The position numbers and the translations under genes are program-made. From BPGX01 sp035405785 (GTDB lineage Bacteria > Bacteroidota > Bacteroidia > B-17B0 > Aurantibacillaceae): a stretch of 64,000 nt of DNA. The stretch is taken from assembly GCA_035405785.1 (NCBI GenBank), contig DAONJS010000001.1, positions 434,001 through 498,000 of the forward strand. Reading direction: 5' to 3'. Positions within the stretch are counted from its first letter, which is position 1. Every line of letters begins with the position of its first letter. Of this stretch, positions 24,411 through 34,034 are shown one piece after another. The notes beneath the pieces are model-generated. The model did not search any database. It saw nothing but the letters and a program-made list of their open reading frames with translations, and was not told the DNA's origin.

Positions 24411-27400
24411 TTAGAATGAAATACCTATAACAAGAATATCATCTATTTGATCATAACTTCCTTTCCATTGATTGAAGAAGTTTTCAAGAAATGCTTTTTG
24501 TTCATTTACAGGTTTAAGATGAATTTCAGAAAGTATTTGAAGGAATCTTTTTAACATCATTTTTTTTCCTTTTTCTCCACCAAATTGATCGGCATAACCA
24601 TCTGAAAATAAATAAATAGTATCTCCTTTTTCCAATTGAATGGTGTGAAGTGTGTAGTTTCTATCTGCATCCATCTGAACTCCGCCAATTGGATATTTAT
24701 CACCATCTAATTTTTCTATTTGGCCATTTCCTTTTACAATAACTAAAGGTCTGTATGCTCCTGCCCACAACAATTTTCCATCTGGAAAAATATTTACTAT
24801 TGACGCATCCATTCCGTCGTTTGTTTGTATTTCACTTTGACCTTGTTTTAAGGCAGTTTGAACACCCTTGTTCATTTCGTTAAGAATTTTTTCTGGCGAA
24901 GTGATATTTTTTTCTATAACAATTTGATTCAGTAAATTATTTCCAATCATACTCATAAGTGCTCCCGGAACACCGTGTCCTGTGCAATCTACAGCGGCAA
25001 TAATTTTTGAAGAGGTATTAGTTTTTGAGTCATTGATTTCATACAGCCAATAGAAATCACCGCTCACAATATCTTTTGGTAAATATAAAATAAATCCATT
25101 GGGTAATACTTTATTGACATAACTATTTGTAGGTAGAATGGCTTGTTGTATTCGTTTTGCATATTCAATACTACTTAATATCTCATGGTTTTTATTTGCT
25201 AATTCTTTAGTTCTTTCCTGAACTTTTTCTTCTAATTCTTTGTTTCGTTTTTTAATCTGGTAAGTTCTGTATTGATTAAATCCAAAAATACTGCCAAATA
25301 GCATAATAGCAGATGTAATTATGAACCATTTAGTTTTCCAGAATGGAGGAATAACATCTATGTAAATATAGTAAGGGTCTGTGTTCCATTCTCCATCGTG
25401 GTTGGTAGCATAAACAATAAGTTTGTAAGTGCCGCCAGAAAGCCCTGTATAAGAAATATAGCGGATATTTGTAGGTTCTGAAAAATCATCATCGTAGCCC
25501 TCTAATTTATACTTGTATAAAATTTTTTCAGCACCTAATGGATTAATCGCAGAAAGTTCAACTTGAAAATTATTTTGCGGATATTTAAGAACAAAGTATT
25601 TTTTCAAAGTAAGATTAGAATCTGCAGGATAATCTTTTCCAAAAGTTTTGAATGAAGAAATATATACTGGTATTGATGAAAAATTTTGTCTAATTTTTGA
25701 AGGATTAAAAATATCAATGCCAGAAACACCGCCATAAACGAAATAGTTGTTTTTTAATACTGTATGAGCATTTTGGTTGAATTCATAATTTACTAAACCT
25801 TCAAGATAAGTATAATTGTAAAATAATTTTGATTTATTATCATTAAGACGGGATAAAATCATTTTTGTTATTCCATTTGTTGTTCCAATCCAGAGATTAT
25901 TTTGATTATCTAAATACACAGATAAGATGGTTGAACTTAAAAGGCCATCAGTATCAAAGAAAAATTGAGATGTTTGATTTTTTTTATTGAATAAAGTTAA
26001 TCCATTATCTGATGCAATGTAGATATAATTTGAATCTTCTGTAAGATGATAAACCCAATTATTAGAAAGCGTTTTGTTTTCTGCATTAAGATGAAGAATA
26101 ATATTATTTTTATTATCAAGTTTGTATAAACCTTTTTCACCTGTTGCAATATAAATACCATCTGTGGTGGGTTTAATATAGTTTATTGATAGAGTATTAA
26201 AACTTTGAGGTTTAATAGATTTTTGTGTTTTTATATTTAATTTAAATAGCCCCTCTTGAATAGTGCCTATCCAAAGCGTATCATCATTTGAGTAATAGAG
26301 TGAAATCACATCAATTCCCCGAATGATAGAATTAATTTTTTCATTAGTTATATTCAGTAAATCAACTCCTTTTCCATATATGCCGATAAAATATTCATTA
26401 GCATTAGGAGATGAAATAATTGATAAGACAGTTTTATTTTTATAGAATTTACTGAAATCTTTGATGATTTTGTTGTTTAATAAATTAAATAAAATTAATT
26501 TTTCATAACCTCCGATGAGTATTTTACCGGACATATATTCAATAAATGAATAGATATTACTGAACTGATTATTAATATTATCTGGAATTGGATTAGAAAA
26601 CTTTTGAATTGAATAGGGAATAATGAAAATACCATTTTCATGGGAAACAGCAAATAAATTGTTGTCTATTGAAAACAATTTTTTGATATTTTCTTCTTTA
26701 CCATTTATTTTAATTATTTTAGTAGTAAAATCAAGGGGATTAAATTCAATGATTCCAGTTTTTGAAGCAATGTAAATTTTGTTTTTAATAAGTTGTAATG
26801 AATTTTGATTTTCTATGTCTTTACCTAAATCTTTGAATAATAAAGGTTCATCAATTTTTTCAAATGTATTGACATCTAATCTTATCAATCCATAGTTAGA
26901 AGAGAGTAGATATAAAAAATTTCCATAATGTAAGGTGGCTTTAATTTTTGAATTTGAAGCATAATCTTCAATACTAATTATTTTAGTTGTTGTGTCTAAT
27001 ATTCTGATGCCAAGAGCGTAGTCAAATAACAAAAAATTGTTGGAAATTAAAGATACTTTTGACTCATTTTGAAAAACGTAGTTTTTATTGTCAGTAAATT
27101 TATATTTTACAATTTTTTTGTTATTAAATGAGTATTCATATAAGCCAATTTTTGAAACAATAAATAAATTATCTTGGTAAATGAAAGTTGAGTACACCTC
27201 ACTGTTATTTAATGCTTTATCTATATTCTTTTCAGAAATGAATTTTCCTTTTATGTAATCAAAGAATGTAATTCCTTTTTCGCAAGAAATAATTAAAAAA
27301 TTTTTGTATTGATTGATAGAAAGGATATTATTACAAGGCAATGATGAACTGTCATTTGGATTATTTTTGTATGTAATTATTTTATATCCATCGTATTTGC

Positions 27401-27614
27401 ATAATCCTGCTTGTGTACCAATCCAATAAAATCCATAAGAATCCTTGAAAACATAATTGATGCTGTTTGTAGGTAAGCCGTTTCTGGAACTTATATTGAT
27501 AGCATTAATGTTAATAGAATTTATTTGTGCAAAAAGATTATGATTGAAAAACACAAAAACGAATAATACAATAGTACAAAATTGGGAGTATTTTTTAATC
27601 ATTTTAAAAGTCAT
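24411..27614 (-). CDS. Two-component-type propeller sensor fused to a SpoIIE (PP2C) phosphatase
   Basis: A 1067-residue hybrid. The order is a signal peptide (MIKKYSQFCTIVLFVFVFFN), beta-propeller regulator repeats (for example DSYGFYWIGTQAGLCKYDGY, DNQNNLWIGTTNGITKMIL) to about residue 660, a Y_Y_Y domain (KYKLEGYDDDFSEPTNIRYI) and a transmembrane helix (about 785-805). A coiled coil (KKRNKELEEKVQERTKELA) follows. The C-terminal SpoIIE-type Ser/Thr phosphatase has DIVSGDFYWL, IIAAVDCTGHGVPGALMSMI and YLFSDGYADQFGG. The propeller probably senses an extracytoplasmic ligand and the phosphatase acts in the cytoplasm, perhaps on an anti-sigma or anti-anti-sigma protein. ATG 27614 is used; MIKK at 27602 is equally possible and gives a cleaner signal peptide. 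Confidence 0.92.
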   Translation of the reverse strand: MTFKMIKKYSQFCTIVLFVFVFFNHNLFAQINSININAINISSRNGLPTNSINYVFKDSYGFYWIGTQAGLCKYDGYKIITYKNNPNDSSSLPCNNILSINQYKNFLIISCEKGITFFDYIKGKFISEKNIDKALNNSEVYSTFIYQDNLFIVSKIGLYEYSFNNKKIVKYKFTDNKNYVFQNESKVSLISNNFLLFDYALGIRILDTTTKIISIEDYASNSKIKATLHYGNFLYLLSSNYGLIRLDVNTFEKIDEPLLFKDLGKDIENQNSLQLIKNKIYIASKTGIIEFNPLDFTTKIIKINGKEENIKKLFSIDNNLFAVSHENGIFIIPYSIQKFSNPIPDNINNQFSNIYSFIEYMSGKILIGGYEKLILFNLLNNKIIKDFSKFYKNKTVLSIISSPNANEYFIGIYGKGVDLLNITNEKINSIIRGIDVISLYYSNDDTLWIGTIQEGLFKLNIKTQKSIKPQSFNTLSINYIKPTTDGIYIATGEKGLYKLDNKNNIILHLNAENKTLSNNWVYHLTEDSNYIYIASDNGLTLFNKKNQTSQFFFDTDGLLSSTILSVYLDNQNNLWIGTTNGITKMILSRLNDNKSKLFYNYTYLEGLVNYEFNQNAHTVLKNNYFVYGGVSGIDIFNPSKIRQNFSSIPVYISSFKTFGKDYPADSNLTLKKYFVLKYPQNNFQVELSAINPLGAEKILYKYKLEGYDDDFSEPTNIRYISYTGLSGGTYKLIVYATNHDGEWNTDPYYIYIDVIPPFWKTKWFIITSAIMLFGSIFGFNQYRTYQIKKRNKELEEKVQERTKELANKNHEILSSIEYAKRIQQAILPTNSYVNKVLPNGFILYLPKDIVSGDFYWLYEINDSKTNTSSKIIAAVDCTGHGVPGALMSMIGNNLLNQIVIEKNITSPEKILNEMNKGVQTALKQGQSEIQTNDGMDASIVNIFPDGKLLWAGAYRPLVIVKGNGQIEKLDGDKYPIGGVQMDADRNYTLHTIQLEKGDTIYLFSDGYADQFGGEKGKKMMLKRFLQILSEIHLKPVNEQKAFLENFFNQWKGSYDQIDDILVIGISF

Positions 27615-27646
27615 ATTTTACTTAATATGCAAATTGGCGAATAATC

Positions 27647-28621
27647 TTAATAGTAAAAAAATTGTTCAGGATCTTTGTATAAATAATTTTTTACATAATC
27701 TTTTACAGCATCCTCTAATTCAGTGAATGGTTCGTTGTAACCTTGATTTCTTAATTTTTCCATTTTGGCTTCTGTGAAATACTGATATTTATCTCTAATA
27801 TCTTCTGGAATGTCAATAAACTCAATGTTTTCAGGTATATTCATTGATTTAAAAACATTTCTTGTAAGGTCTAAAAATGTTCTTGCTTTTCCAGTTCCTA
27901 AATTGTAAATACCGTTTTTAATTTTATTTTTGTACAAATAATAAATTACTTTCACAACATCTTTTACATAAATAAAATCTCTCAATTGCTCACCATCTTT
28001 GAAATCTGGACGATGAGAACAAAACAACTTTACTTTTCCTGTGGTTTTAATTTGATTAACAGCATGAAAAATAACAGAAGCCATTCTTCCTTTATGATAT
28101 TCATTTGGTCCAAATACATTGAAAAATTTCAATCCTACCCAATAAGGTGGTTGTTCTTTTTGTTCAAGTGCCCATAAATCAAATTTATGCTTGCTCCATC
28201 CATAAGGATTTAATGGTTTTAGTAAATGTAATTTGCTTTCATCATCATCGTATCCATATTCACCATTGCCATAAGTTGCCGCAGAGGAGGCATAAATCAA
28301 AGGTATTTGATATTTAGCACAGATAGACCATAATTCTTTTGTGTATTCAAAATTTAATTTATTCAAGATATTTTCATCAAATTCTGTTGTATCCGTTCTT
28401 GCACCTAAATGTATAACAAAATGAACATCTTTGTGAAATTTATCAATCCAGCGAATCAATTCTTCTCTATGTATTTCTAAAGCATATTTTTTACCACTGA
28501 TATTTGAATCTTTTATAGTACCAAAATTGTCAGATAAAACAATGTCTTTAATTCCTTGTTGATTAAAATATGAAAGTGTGCAACTTCCAATAAAACCACA
28601 TGCTCCTGTTAAAACAATCAT
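27647..28621 (-). CDS. hldD: ADP-L-glycero-D-manno-heptose 6-epimerase
   Basis: HldD (RfaD) converts ADP-D-glycero- to ADP-L-glycero-D-manno-heptose for the lipopolysaccharide inner core. The 324-residue extended SDR has the NAD(P) loop VLTGACGFIGSCTLSYF, the catalytic YxxxK in NPYGWSKHKFD and the family segments FFNVFGPNEYHKGRMASV and LRDFIYVKDVVKVIYYL. The length fits. It follows the GSCFA gene with a 28-base gap and may share its transcript. No other heptose gene is in the window. Confidence 0.9.
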   Translation of the reverse strand: MIVLTGACGFIGSCTLSYFNQQGIKDIVLSDNFGTIKDSNISGKKYALEIHREELIRWIDKFHKDVHFVIHLGARTDTTEFDENILNKLNFEYTKELWSICAKYQIPLIYASSAATYGNGEYGYDDDESKLHLLKPLNPYGWSKHKFDLWALEQKEQPPYWVGLKFFNVFGPNEYHKGRMASVIFHAVNQIKTTGKVKLFCSHRPDFKDGEQLRDFIYVKDVVKVIYYLYKNKIKNGIYNLGTGKARTFLDLTRNVFKSMNIPENIEFIDIPEDIRDKYQYFTEAKMEKLRNQGYNEPFTELEDAVKDYVKNYLYKDPEQFFYY

Positions 28622-28650
28622 AGTTATTTTTTTGTGCTAAATTTACAAAA

Positions 28651-29658
28651 TCATTTGAGTGGTGTAATTTTTTCGTTTAGTATATCTTTGAAGTAATTTT
28701 TTTCTTCATTTAATTTCAAGTAAGGATATTTTGATTCTAATCTTTCACATTGTTGAATAAAGTTGATTGCAAATTCCTTGATTTTACTTGAGTTTTTGTT
28801 TATTATTTTATGCTGTAAGGCATTGATAATTTTTTCAAGTTCTTGAACAATTTGTTTTGCATTTGATGAAAGTAATGATTGAGAAAATTTCTCTATAACA
28901 TATTGAATGGCCAATTCATTTGGATGACTCATATCTTCCTTGTAAAATCTATAATCTCGTAAATCATCTGTAACCAATTCGTATGCAGGAAAATAAAATA
29001 CATTTTTATGTTGTTCGCACAACTGATGTACACTTAATATTAATGTTGATTTTGAGATATTATTATTCACTGCACCGTAGTTTAAATACTTTACAGGAGA
29101 TACTGTTAGAATTATTTTTAATTCGGGATTAAATTTATTCAATTGATGAAATAATGCAGAAAAATTTCTTGTAATTTCCTGAACACTTAATATCTTTCTA
29201 TTAAAATTTGATTGTGGAAATTTATGACAATTAGCAACTACTTGATTTAATTCTTTATGTTCATAAACAAATGCAGACCCAAAAGTGATGAATAAATAAT
29301 TTGCTGACTTTAAAAATTCATAAGCATCTTGTTGAGATTTAATAATGTTAGATATAAATTCATTTTTATCAGTATGATAAAAATAAGTTTGATGTAGAAA
29401 AGATTTCCATAAACCATCTTCAAAAAACAAAAATTTTTCATCAATAAAATTAGGATTATCTAAAATACTTTTTAGACAAATATAAATGCTTTGTGGATTA
29501 AAGAGAACACCATTAGGATTTGAAAAAACTTGAAAATGCCTTTTTTTAAGCCATTCAGAGATGTTTTCTGCAAAACAAGAACCAATCAAAAAAATCTTTT
29601 GATGATGTTCAATTTGAAATGGAAAAGGTTCAATATTGAGGTTTAAGTGAAATTGCAT
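28651..29658 (-). CDS. GSCFA domain protein
   Basis: A 335-residue protein with the family-defining GSCFA motif in KIFLIGSCFAENISEWLKKR (about residues 23-42), then GVLFNPQSI, LFITFGSAFVYEHKE and a catalytic-looking HPNE near residue 237 (EDMSHPNELAIQYV). The GSCFA family is related in layout to SGNH/GDSL-type hydrolases, so a hydrolase or acyltransferase role on surface polysaccharide is plausible but unproven. No signal peptide. Promoter element 7 bases upstream of the ATG; divergent from the BNR-repeat gene. Confidence 0.85.
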   Translation of the reverse strand: MQFHLNLNIEPFPFQIEHHQKIFLIGSCFAENISEWLKKRHFQVFSNPNGVLFNPQSIYICLKSILDNPNFIDEKFLFFEDGLWKSFLHQTYFYHTDKNEFISNIIKSQQDAYEFLKSANYLFITFGSAFVYEHKELNQVVANCHKFPQSNFNRKILSVQEITRNFSALFHQLNKFNPELKIILTVSPVKYLNYGAVNNNISKSTLILSVHQLCEQHKNVFYFPAYELVTDDLRDYRFYKEDMSHPNELAIQYVIEKFSQSLLSSNAKQIVQELEKIINALQHKIINKNSSKIKEFAINFIQQCERLESKYPYLKLNEEKNYFKDILNEKITPLK

Positions 29659-29665
29659 ATTGACA

Positions 29666-29673
29666 CAAAATTA
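29666..29673 (-). promoter_or_regulatory. -7 promoter element TAATTTTG of the GSCFA gene
   Basis: Minus-strand TAATTTTG, 7 bases before the ATG at 29658. It is only 2 bases from the divergent plus-strand element. Confidence 0.55.
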
Positions 29674-29675
29674 GG

Positions 29676-29683
29676 TAATTTTG
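29676..29683 (+). promoter_or_regulatory. -7 promoter element TAATTTTG of the BNR-repeat gene
   Basis: Plus-strand TAATTTTG, 31 bases upstream of the ATG at 29715. A TTG at 29653-29655, 20 bases further upstream, fits the Bacteroidota -33 element spacing. Confidence 0.6.
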
Positions 29684-29714
29684 TTCGGTATAACAATAAA
29701 GCAATATAATTTCT

Positions 29715-31022
29715 ATGAATAGAATATTACTTTTGAATTTTATTTTATTTTCAAATTTATTTTTCTCACAAACAAATCCTTTATGGCAAGTTGTAAAAAT
29801 ATCTGATAAAAATGATCCTGAAGAGGTAAGTATTGCTATCAATCCCAAAAATCCAGCACAAATTGTAGTGGGGGCAAATATAGATCAATTATACTTGAGT
29901 AGTGATACAGGCAGAACGTGGACTTTTCAAAAAATTCAATGTGATTCATTTGGAGTATATGGTGATCCAGTTTTATTGTGGGATACATCCAATACTTTTT
30001 ATTATTTTCATTTATCTGAACCCAATTCAAAATTAGTAAAAGATGCTAAATGGATAGATAGAATTGTTGTTCAGTCATCATCAGATTTTGGAAAGAGTTT
30101 TAATTTCTGCGTAGGAATAGGCAAGAATGGAAATAAAAATCAGGATAAAGAATGGGCATATTTTAATCCCAAAACAAATGAAATTTATGTAACATGGACA
30201 CAATTTGATAAATATGGAAGTAAAAATCCAAATGATAGTTCTATAATTTTATTTTCAAAATCAAAAGATAGAGGAAGAACATGGACAAAACCAGTGAGAG
30301 TTTCACACTACGCAGGAGATTGCCGAGATAGTGATGAAACTGTTGAAGGTGCAACATCTTCAGCAGGTTTGAATAATGAAATTTATGTTGCCTGGGCTAG
30401 TAAATATGGAATTATGTTTACCGTTTCTTATGATGGTGGAGAAACATTTGAATTGCCCGAAAAAAGAATAGATACAATTTATGGTGGATGGGATATGAAA
30501 GTAGATGGTTTGTTTAGATCTAATGGTATGCCTTTTTTAGTATGTGATAATAATCCAAAAAGTAAGTATGCAGGAAATATTTACATTTGCTTTGGAGATG
30601 AAAAAGATAAAGACAAAAATATTTGGTTATTAAAATCGGAAGATGGTGGTAAAACTTGGAAAAAAAGAATAAAAGTAAATAATGACACAACAATAAGAGA
30701 ACAATTTATGCCAATGATGAATATTGATCCTGTCACTGGCTATTTGTATGTAATATTTTATGATAGAAGAAATCATAATGATATGCATACAGATGTATAT
30801 TTAGCAGTATCTACTGATGGTGGAGAAACATTTAAGAATTTTAAATTGAATGAAAAAAGTTTCAAACCATTTTTTCTAAAGTTTTTTGGTGATTACATAG
30901 GTTTATCTGCTTATAATAACATTGTTCGCCCAGTGTGGATGGAATTGCATGATATCAAATTATCTATCCATACCGCAATAATAAATAATATCGATGAAGT
31001 GCTGAAAAATGAAGGGAAATAA
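29715..31022 (+). CDS. Secreted BNR/Asp-box repeat (sialidase-fold) protein
   Basis: A 435-residue exported protein with signal peptide MNRILLLNFILFSNLFFSQ. It carries at least five Asp-box repeats (SSDTGRTW, SKDRGRTW, SYDGGETF, SEDGGKTW, STDGGETF), marking a six-bladed sialidase-type propeller. The catalytic arginine triad and FRIP motif of true sialidases are not recognisable, so enzymatic activity should not be assumed. No type IX sorting tail is seen at the C-terminus. Divergent from the GSCFA gene; a weak hairpin (AGGGT/ACCCT, 31022-31042) follows the stop. Confidence 0.8.
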   Translation: MNRILLLNFILFSNLFFSQTNPLWQVVKISDKNDPEEVSIAINPKNPAQIVVGANIDQLYLSSDTGRTWTFQKIQCDSFGVYGDPVLLWDTSNTFYYFHLSEPNSKLVKDAKWIDRIVVQSSSDFGKSFNFCVGIGKNGNKNQDKEWAYFNPKTNEIYVTWTQFDKYGSKNPNDSSIILFSKSKDRGRTWTKPVRVSHYAGDCRDSDETVEGATSSAGLNNEIYVAWASKYGIMFTVSYDGGETFELPEKRIDTIYGGWDMKVDGLFRSNGMPFLVCDNNPKSKYAGNIYICFGDEKDKDKNIWLLKSEDGGKTWKKRIKVNNDTTIREQFMPMMNIDPVTGYLYVIFYDRRNHNDMHTDVYLAVSTDGGETFKNFKLNEKSFKPFFLKFFGDYIGLSAYNNIVRPVWMELHDIKLSIHTAIINNIDEVLKNEGK

Positions 31023-31111
31023 GGGTTAATGCAAGAGACCCTATTATACTTTGTCAAAAAATACTTTCCTTTCTCAATTAAAAATTCCTTCTTATCTTTC
31101 CTATCTTATCA

Positions 31112-31164
31112 TTACATTTGCCTTCACTAACAAAATGTAAGGGCGTATGGCGATACGTCTCTAC
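31112..31164. repeat. Two adjoining inverted repeats upstream of leuS
   Basis: TTACATTT (31112-31119) pairs with AAATGTAA (31133-31140). Overlapping its end, an imperfect 28-base hairpin GTAAGGGCGTA/TACGTCTCTAC (31137-31164) resembles the widespread intergenic element with core GGCGTATnGCnATACG. The rest of 31023-31217 is A/T-rich with no gene; TACATTTG at 31113-31120 could be a leuS promoter about 100 bases upstream of the start. Confidence 0.5.
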
Positions 31165-31217
31165 TTTAAAAGCTAACTTACATCAACACTCAAAACTTAA
31201 AAATAAAAACTAACAAA

Positions 31218-34016
31218 ATGGAATACAATTTCAAAGAAATAGAAAAGAAAGCAAAAGAAAAATGGCAAAAACTCAATGTTTACAAAGTAGAAGAAAAAGA
31301 TAGTCAGGGTAATCTTAAACCAAAAAAATTTTATGTTTTAGACATGTTTCCATATCCATCTGGTTCTGGACTACATGTGGGACATCCATTAGGTTATATT
31401 GCTTCCGACATTTATGCCCGTTATAAGCGTCATCTTGGACATAATGTTTTACATCCAATGGGCTTTGATGCATTTGGACTGCCTGCTGAACAGTATGCTA
31501 TTCAAACTGGACAACATCCCGCTGTTACTACTGAAATCAATATCAAAAGATACAAAGAACAATTAGATAAAATTGGATTATCTTATGATTGGAGTAGAGA
31601 AGTAAAAACTACTGATCCCAAATACTACAAATGGACACAATGGATTTTTTTACAACTTTTTCAATCGTGGTATGATAAAAAAGAAAACAAAGCAAAACCT
31701 ATTCAAACTTTGATACAAGAATTTGAAAAGAACGGAAATATCAATATAGATGCAGCCTCCGATGAGGTAAGAACATTTACTGCTGAAGAGTGGAAGAGTT
31801 TTTCTGAAAAAGAAAAGTCAGATATTTTGATGAAATACCGATTAGCATATCATTCTGAAGCGTATGTCAATTGGTGTCCTGCACTTGGGACTGTTCTTGC
31901 TAATGATGAAGTGAAAGATGGCGTTTCTGAACGAGGTGGATTTCCTGTTGAAAGAAAATTGATGCCACAATGGAGTTTAAGAATTACTGCTTATGCCGAC
32001 AGATTATTGGAAGGTCTTGAACGACTTGATTGGAGCGAGAGTATAAAAGAAGCCCAAAGAAATTGGATTGGCAAAAGCGAAGGTGCTGAAATAGAATTTA
32101 AAATTAACGAAAAACATTCTGTAAAAATATTTACAACTCGTCCTGATACAATATTTGGTGTTACTTATATTGTGCTTGCACCTGAACATCCATTGGTTGA
32201 AGAAATTACAACAACTAATCAAAAAGAAATTGTATCAAATTATGTGCAATATGCCAAAAATAGAAGCGAAAGAGATAGACAAGCGGATGTTTATAGAGTA
32301 ACAGGTGTTTTTACAGGTGCGTATGCTATTCATCCATTTACAAATGAAAAAGTGCCCGTATGGATTGCAGATTATGTATTGTATCATTATGGCACTGGTG
32401 CAGTAATGGCTGTGCCTGCTCATGATTCAAGAGATTACAGATTTGCAAAGCATTTTAATTTGCCCATAAAACAAGTTATTCAACCACCAGTAGAATGGGA
32501 CTTTTCAAAACAATCTTACGATGAAAAAAATGGTATTTGTAAAAATTCTGATTTCTTAAATGGTTTATCTGTAAAAAATGCTATTCAAAAATGTATTGAA
32601 GAAGTTGAAAAAAGAAAAATTGGAAAAAGAGTAGTTAATTACAAATTGCGTGATGCTGTGTTTGGCAGACAAAGATATTGGGGAGAGCCCATTCCTATTT
32701 ACTACGATGAAAATAATATCCCAAAACCTGTTGATGAAAAGGACTTACCTATAATATTACCAGAAATAGATAAATATCTGCCTACTGAAACAGGCGAACC
32801 ACCATTGGCTCGTGCGATTAATTGGAAATACAAAGGCAAATATGAATTTGAAAAAACAACTATGCCAGGATGGGCAGGAAGTAGTTGGTATTTTTTAAGA
32901 TATATGGATCCACACAATGATGAGACCTTTGCAAGCAAAGAAAAAACAAGTTATTGGAATAAAGTAGATGTCTATGTAGGTGGTAGCGAGCACGCAACAG
33001 GGCATTTATTGTATGCAAGATTTTGGACTAAATTTTTGTATGATTTAGGATACATTGATTTTGATGAGCCCTTTCAAAAATTGATAAATCAGGGAATGAT
33101 ATTGGGTAATAGTGCTATTATATTTAGATTGAAAGATACACCTGATACTTATATTTCTGCTGAAAAGGTAAACGATTTAAATACAGTTGCAAGAGTATAT
33201 GTAGATGTCAATTTGGCAGATGAGAATGATTTTGTAAGTATAGAAAAATTGAAAACACAGCCAACATTGTATGGTGAGAATTTTAAATTTATATCTGATT
33301 ATCCTGATAAAATTAAGTGTCATCGTGAAGTTGAAAAGATGTCAAAGTCCAAAATGAATGTGATAAATCCTGATGATTTGATAGATCAATATGGTGCAGA
33401 TACTTTTAGGTTGTATGAAATGTTTTTAGGTCCTATTGAACAACACAAACCTTTTATTACCAACGGCATTACAGGCACTCATAACTTTTTGAAAAAAGTG
33501 TGGAAATTATTTCATCTAAATAATTCTTTTTCTGTTAGCAATGAACCACCAACTACAGAAGAATTAAAGATTCTACACAAAACTATTATCAAACTCAGAG
33601 AAGATATTCATAAGTTTTCATTTAATACTTGTGTAAGTAGTTTAATGATATTGGTTAATAAACTCACAGAATTGAAATGTAACAAAAGAGAGATATTAGA
33701 ACCACTTGTGATAATGTTATCACCATTTGCACCATATACAGCCGAATATCTTTGGACAGAATTAGGGCACGAAACATCAGTTATAGATGCTCCTTATCCA
33801 GAGTATAAAGAAGAATACATTATAGAAAACACTTTCAATTATCCGATTTCATTCAATGGAAAAACTAGATTTAATTTAGAATTGCCCTTAAATATTTCCA
33901 AAGAAGAAGTTGAACAATTAGTTTTATCTCATGAACAAACTAAAAAATACCTAAAAGATTTAAAACCTAAAAAGTTTATTTTTGTAGAGAAGAAGATTGT
34001 GAATATTGTAATTTAG
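31218..34016 (+). CDS. leuS: Leucyl-tRNA synthetase
   Basis: A class I synthetase of 932 residues charging tRNA-Leu in the cytoplasm. The HIGH motif appears as HVGH in PYPSGSGLHVGHPLGYIA (about residues 46-62). The CP1 editing domain lies in the middle, including TTRPDTIFGVTYIVLAPEHP and the DYRFA loop. WAGSSWYFLRYMDP is followed by KMSKS in REVEKMSKSKMNVINPDDL (about residue 709). The C-terminal anticodon and tail domains are complete. Extra length around 610-700 before KMSKS looks like the insertion common in Bacteroidota. Three tRNA-Leu genes occur at 59.4-59.7 kb. Confidence 0.98.
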   Translation: MEYNFKEIEKKAKEKWQKLNVYKVEEKDSQGNLKPKKFYVLDMFPYPSGSGLHVGHPLGYIASDIYARYKRHLGHNVLHPMGFDAFGLPAEQYAIQTGQHPAVTTEINIKRYKEQLDKIGLSYDWSREVKTTDPKYYKWTQWIFLQLFQSWYDKKENKAKPIQTLIQEFEKNGNINIDAASDEVRTFTAEEWKSFSEKEKSDILMKYRLAYHSEAYVNWCPALGTVLANDEVKDGVSERGGFPVERKLMPQWSLRITAYADRLLEGLERLDWSESIKEAQRNWIGKSEGAEIEFKINEKHSVKIFTTRPDTIFGVTYIVLAPEHPLVEEITTTNQKEIVSNYVQYAKNRSERDRQADVYRVTGVFTGAYAIHPFTNEKVPVWIADYVLYHYGTGAVMAVPAHDSRDYRFAKHFNLPIKQVIQPPVEWDFSKQSYDEKNGICKNSDFLNGLSVKNAIQKCIEEVEKRKIGKRVVNYKLRDAVFGRQRYWGEPIPIYYDENNIPKPVDEKDLPIILPEIDKYLPTETGEPPLARAINWKYKGKYEFEKTTMPGWAGSSWYFLRYMDPHNDETFASKEKTSYWNKVDVYVGGSEHATGHLLYARFWTKFLYDLGYIDFDEPFQKLINQGMILGNSAIIFRLKDTPDTYISAEKVNDLNTVARVYVDVNLADENDFVSIEKLKTQPTLYGENFKFISDYPDKIKCHREVEKMSKSKMNVINPDDLIDQYGADTFRLYEMFLGPIEQHKPFITNGITGTHNFLKKVWKLFHLNNSFSVSNEPPTTEELKILHKTIIKLREDIHKFSFNTCVSSLMILVNKLTELKCNKREILEPLVIMLSPFAPYTAEYLWTELGHETSVIDAPYPEYKEEYIIENTFNYPISFNGKTRFNLELPLNISKEEVEQLVLSHEQTKKYLKDLKPKKFIFVEKKIVNIVI

Positions 34017-34034
34017 AAATTGAAAAATTAATTT

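Noticed and set aside
29715..31022. True sialidase activity for the Asp-box protein
   Set aside because: Only the structural Asp boxes are evident; the catalytic arginine triad and FRIP motif were not found by eye.
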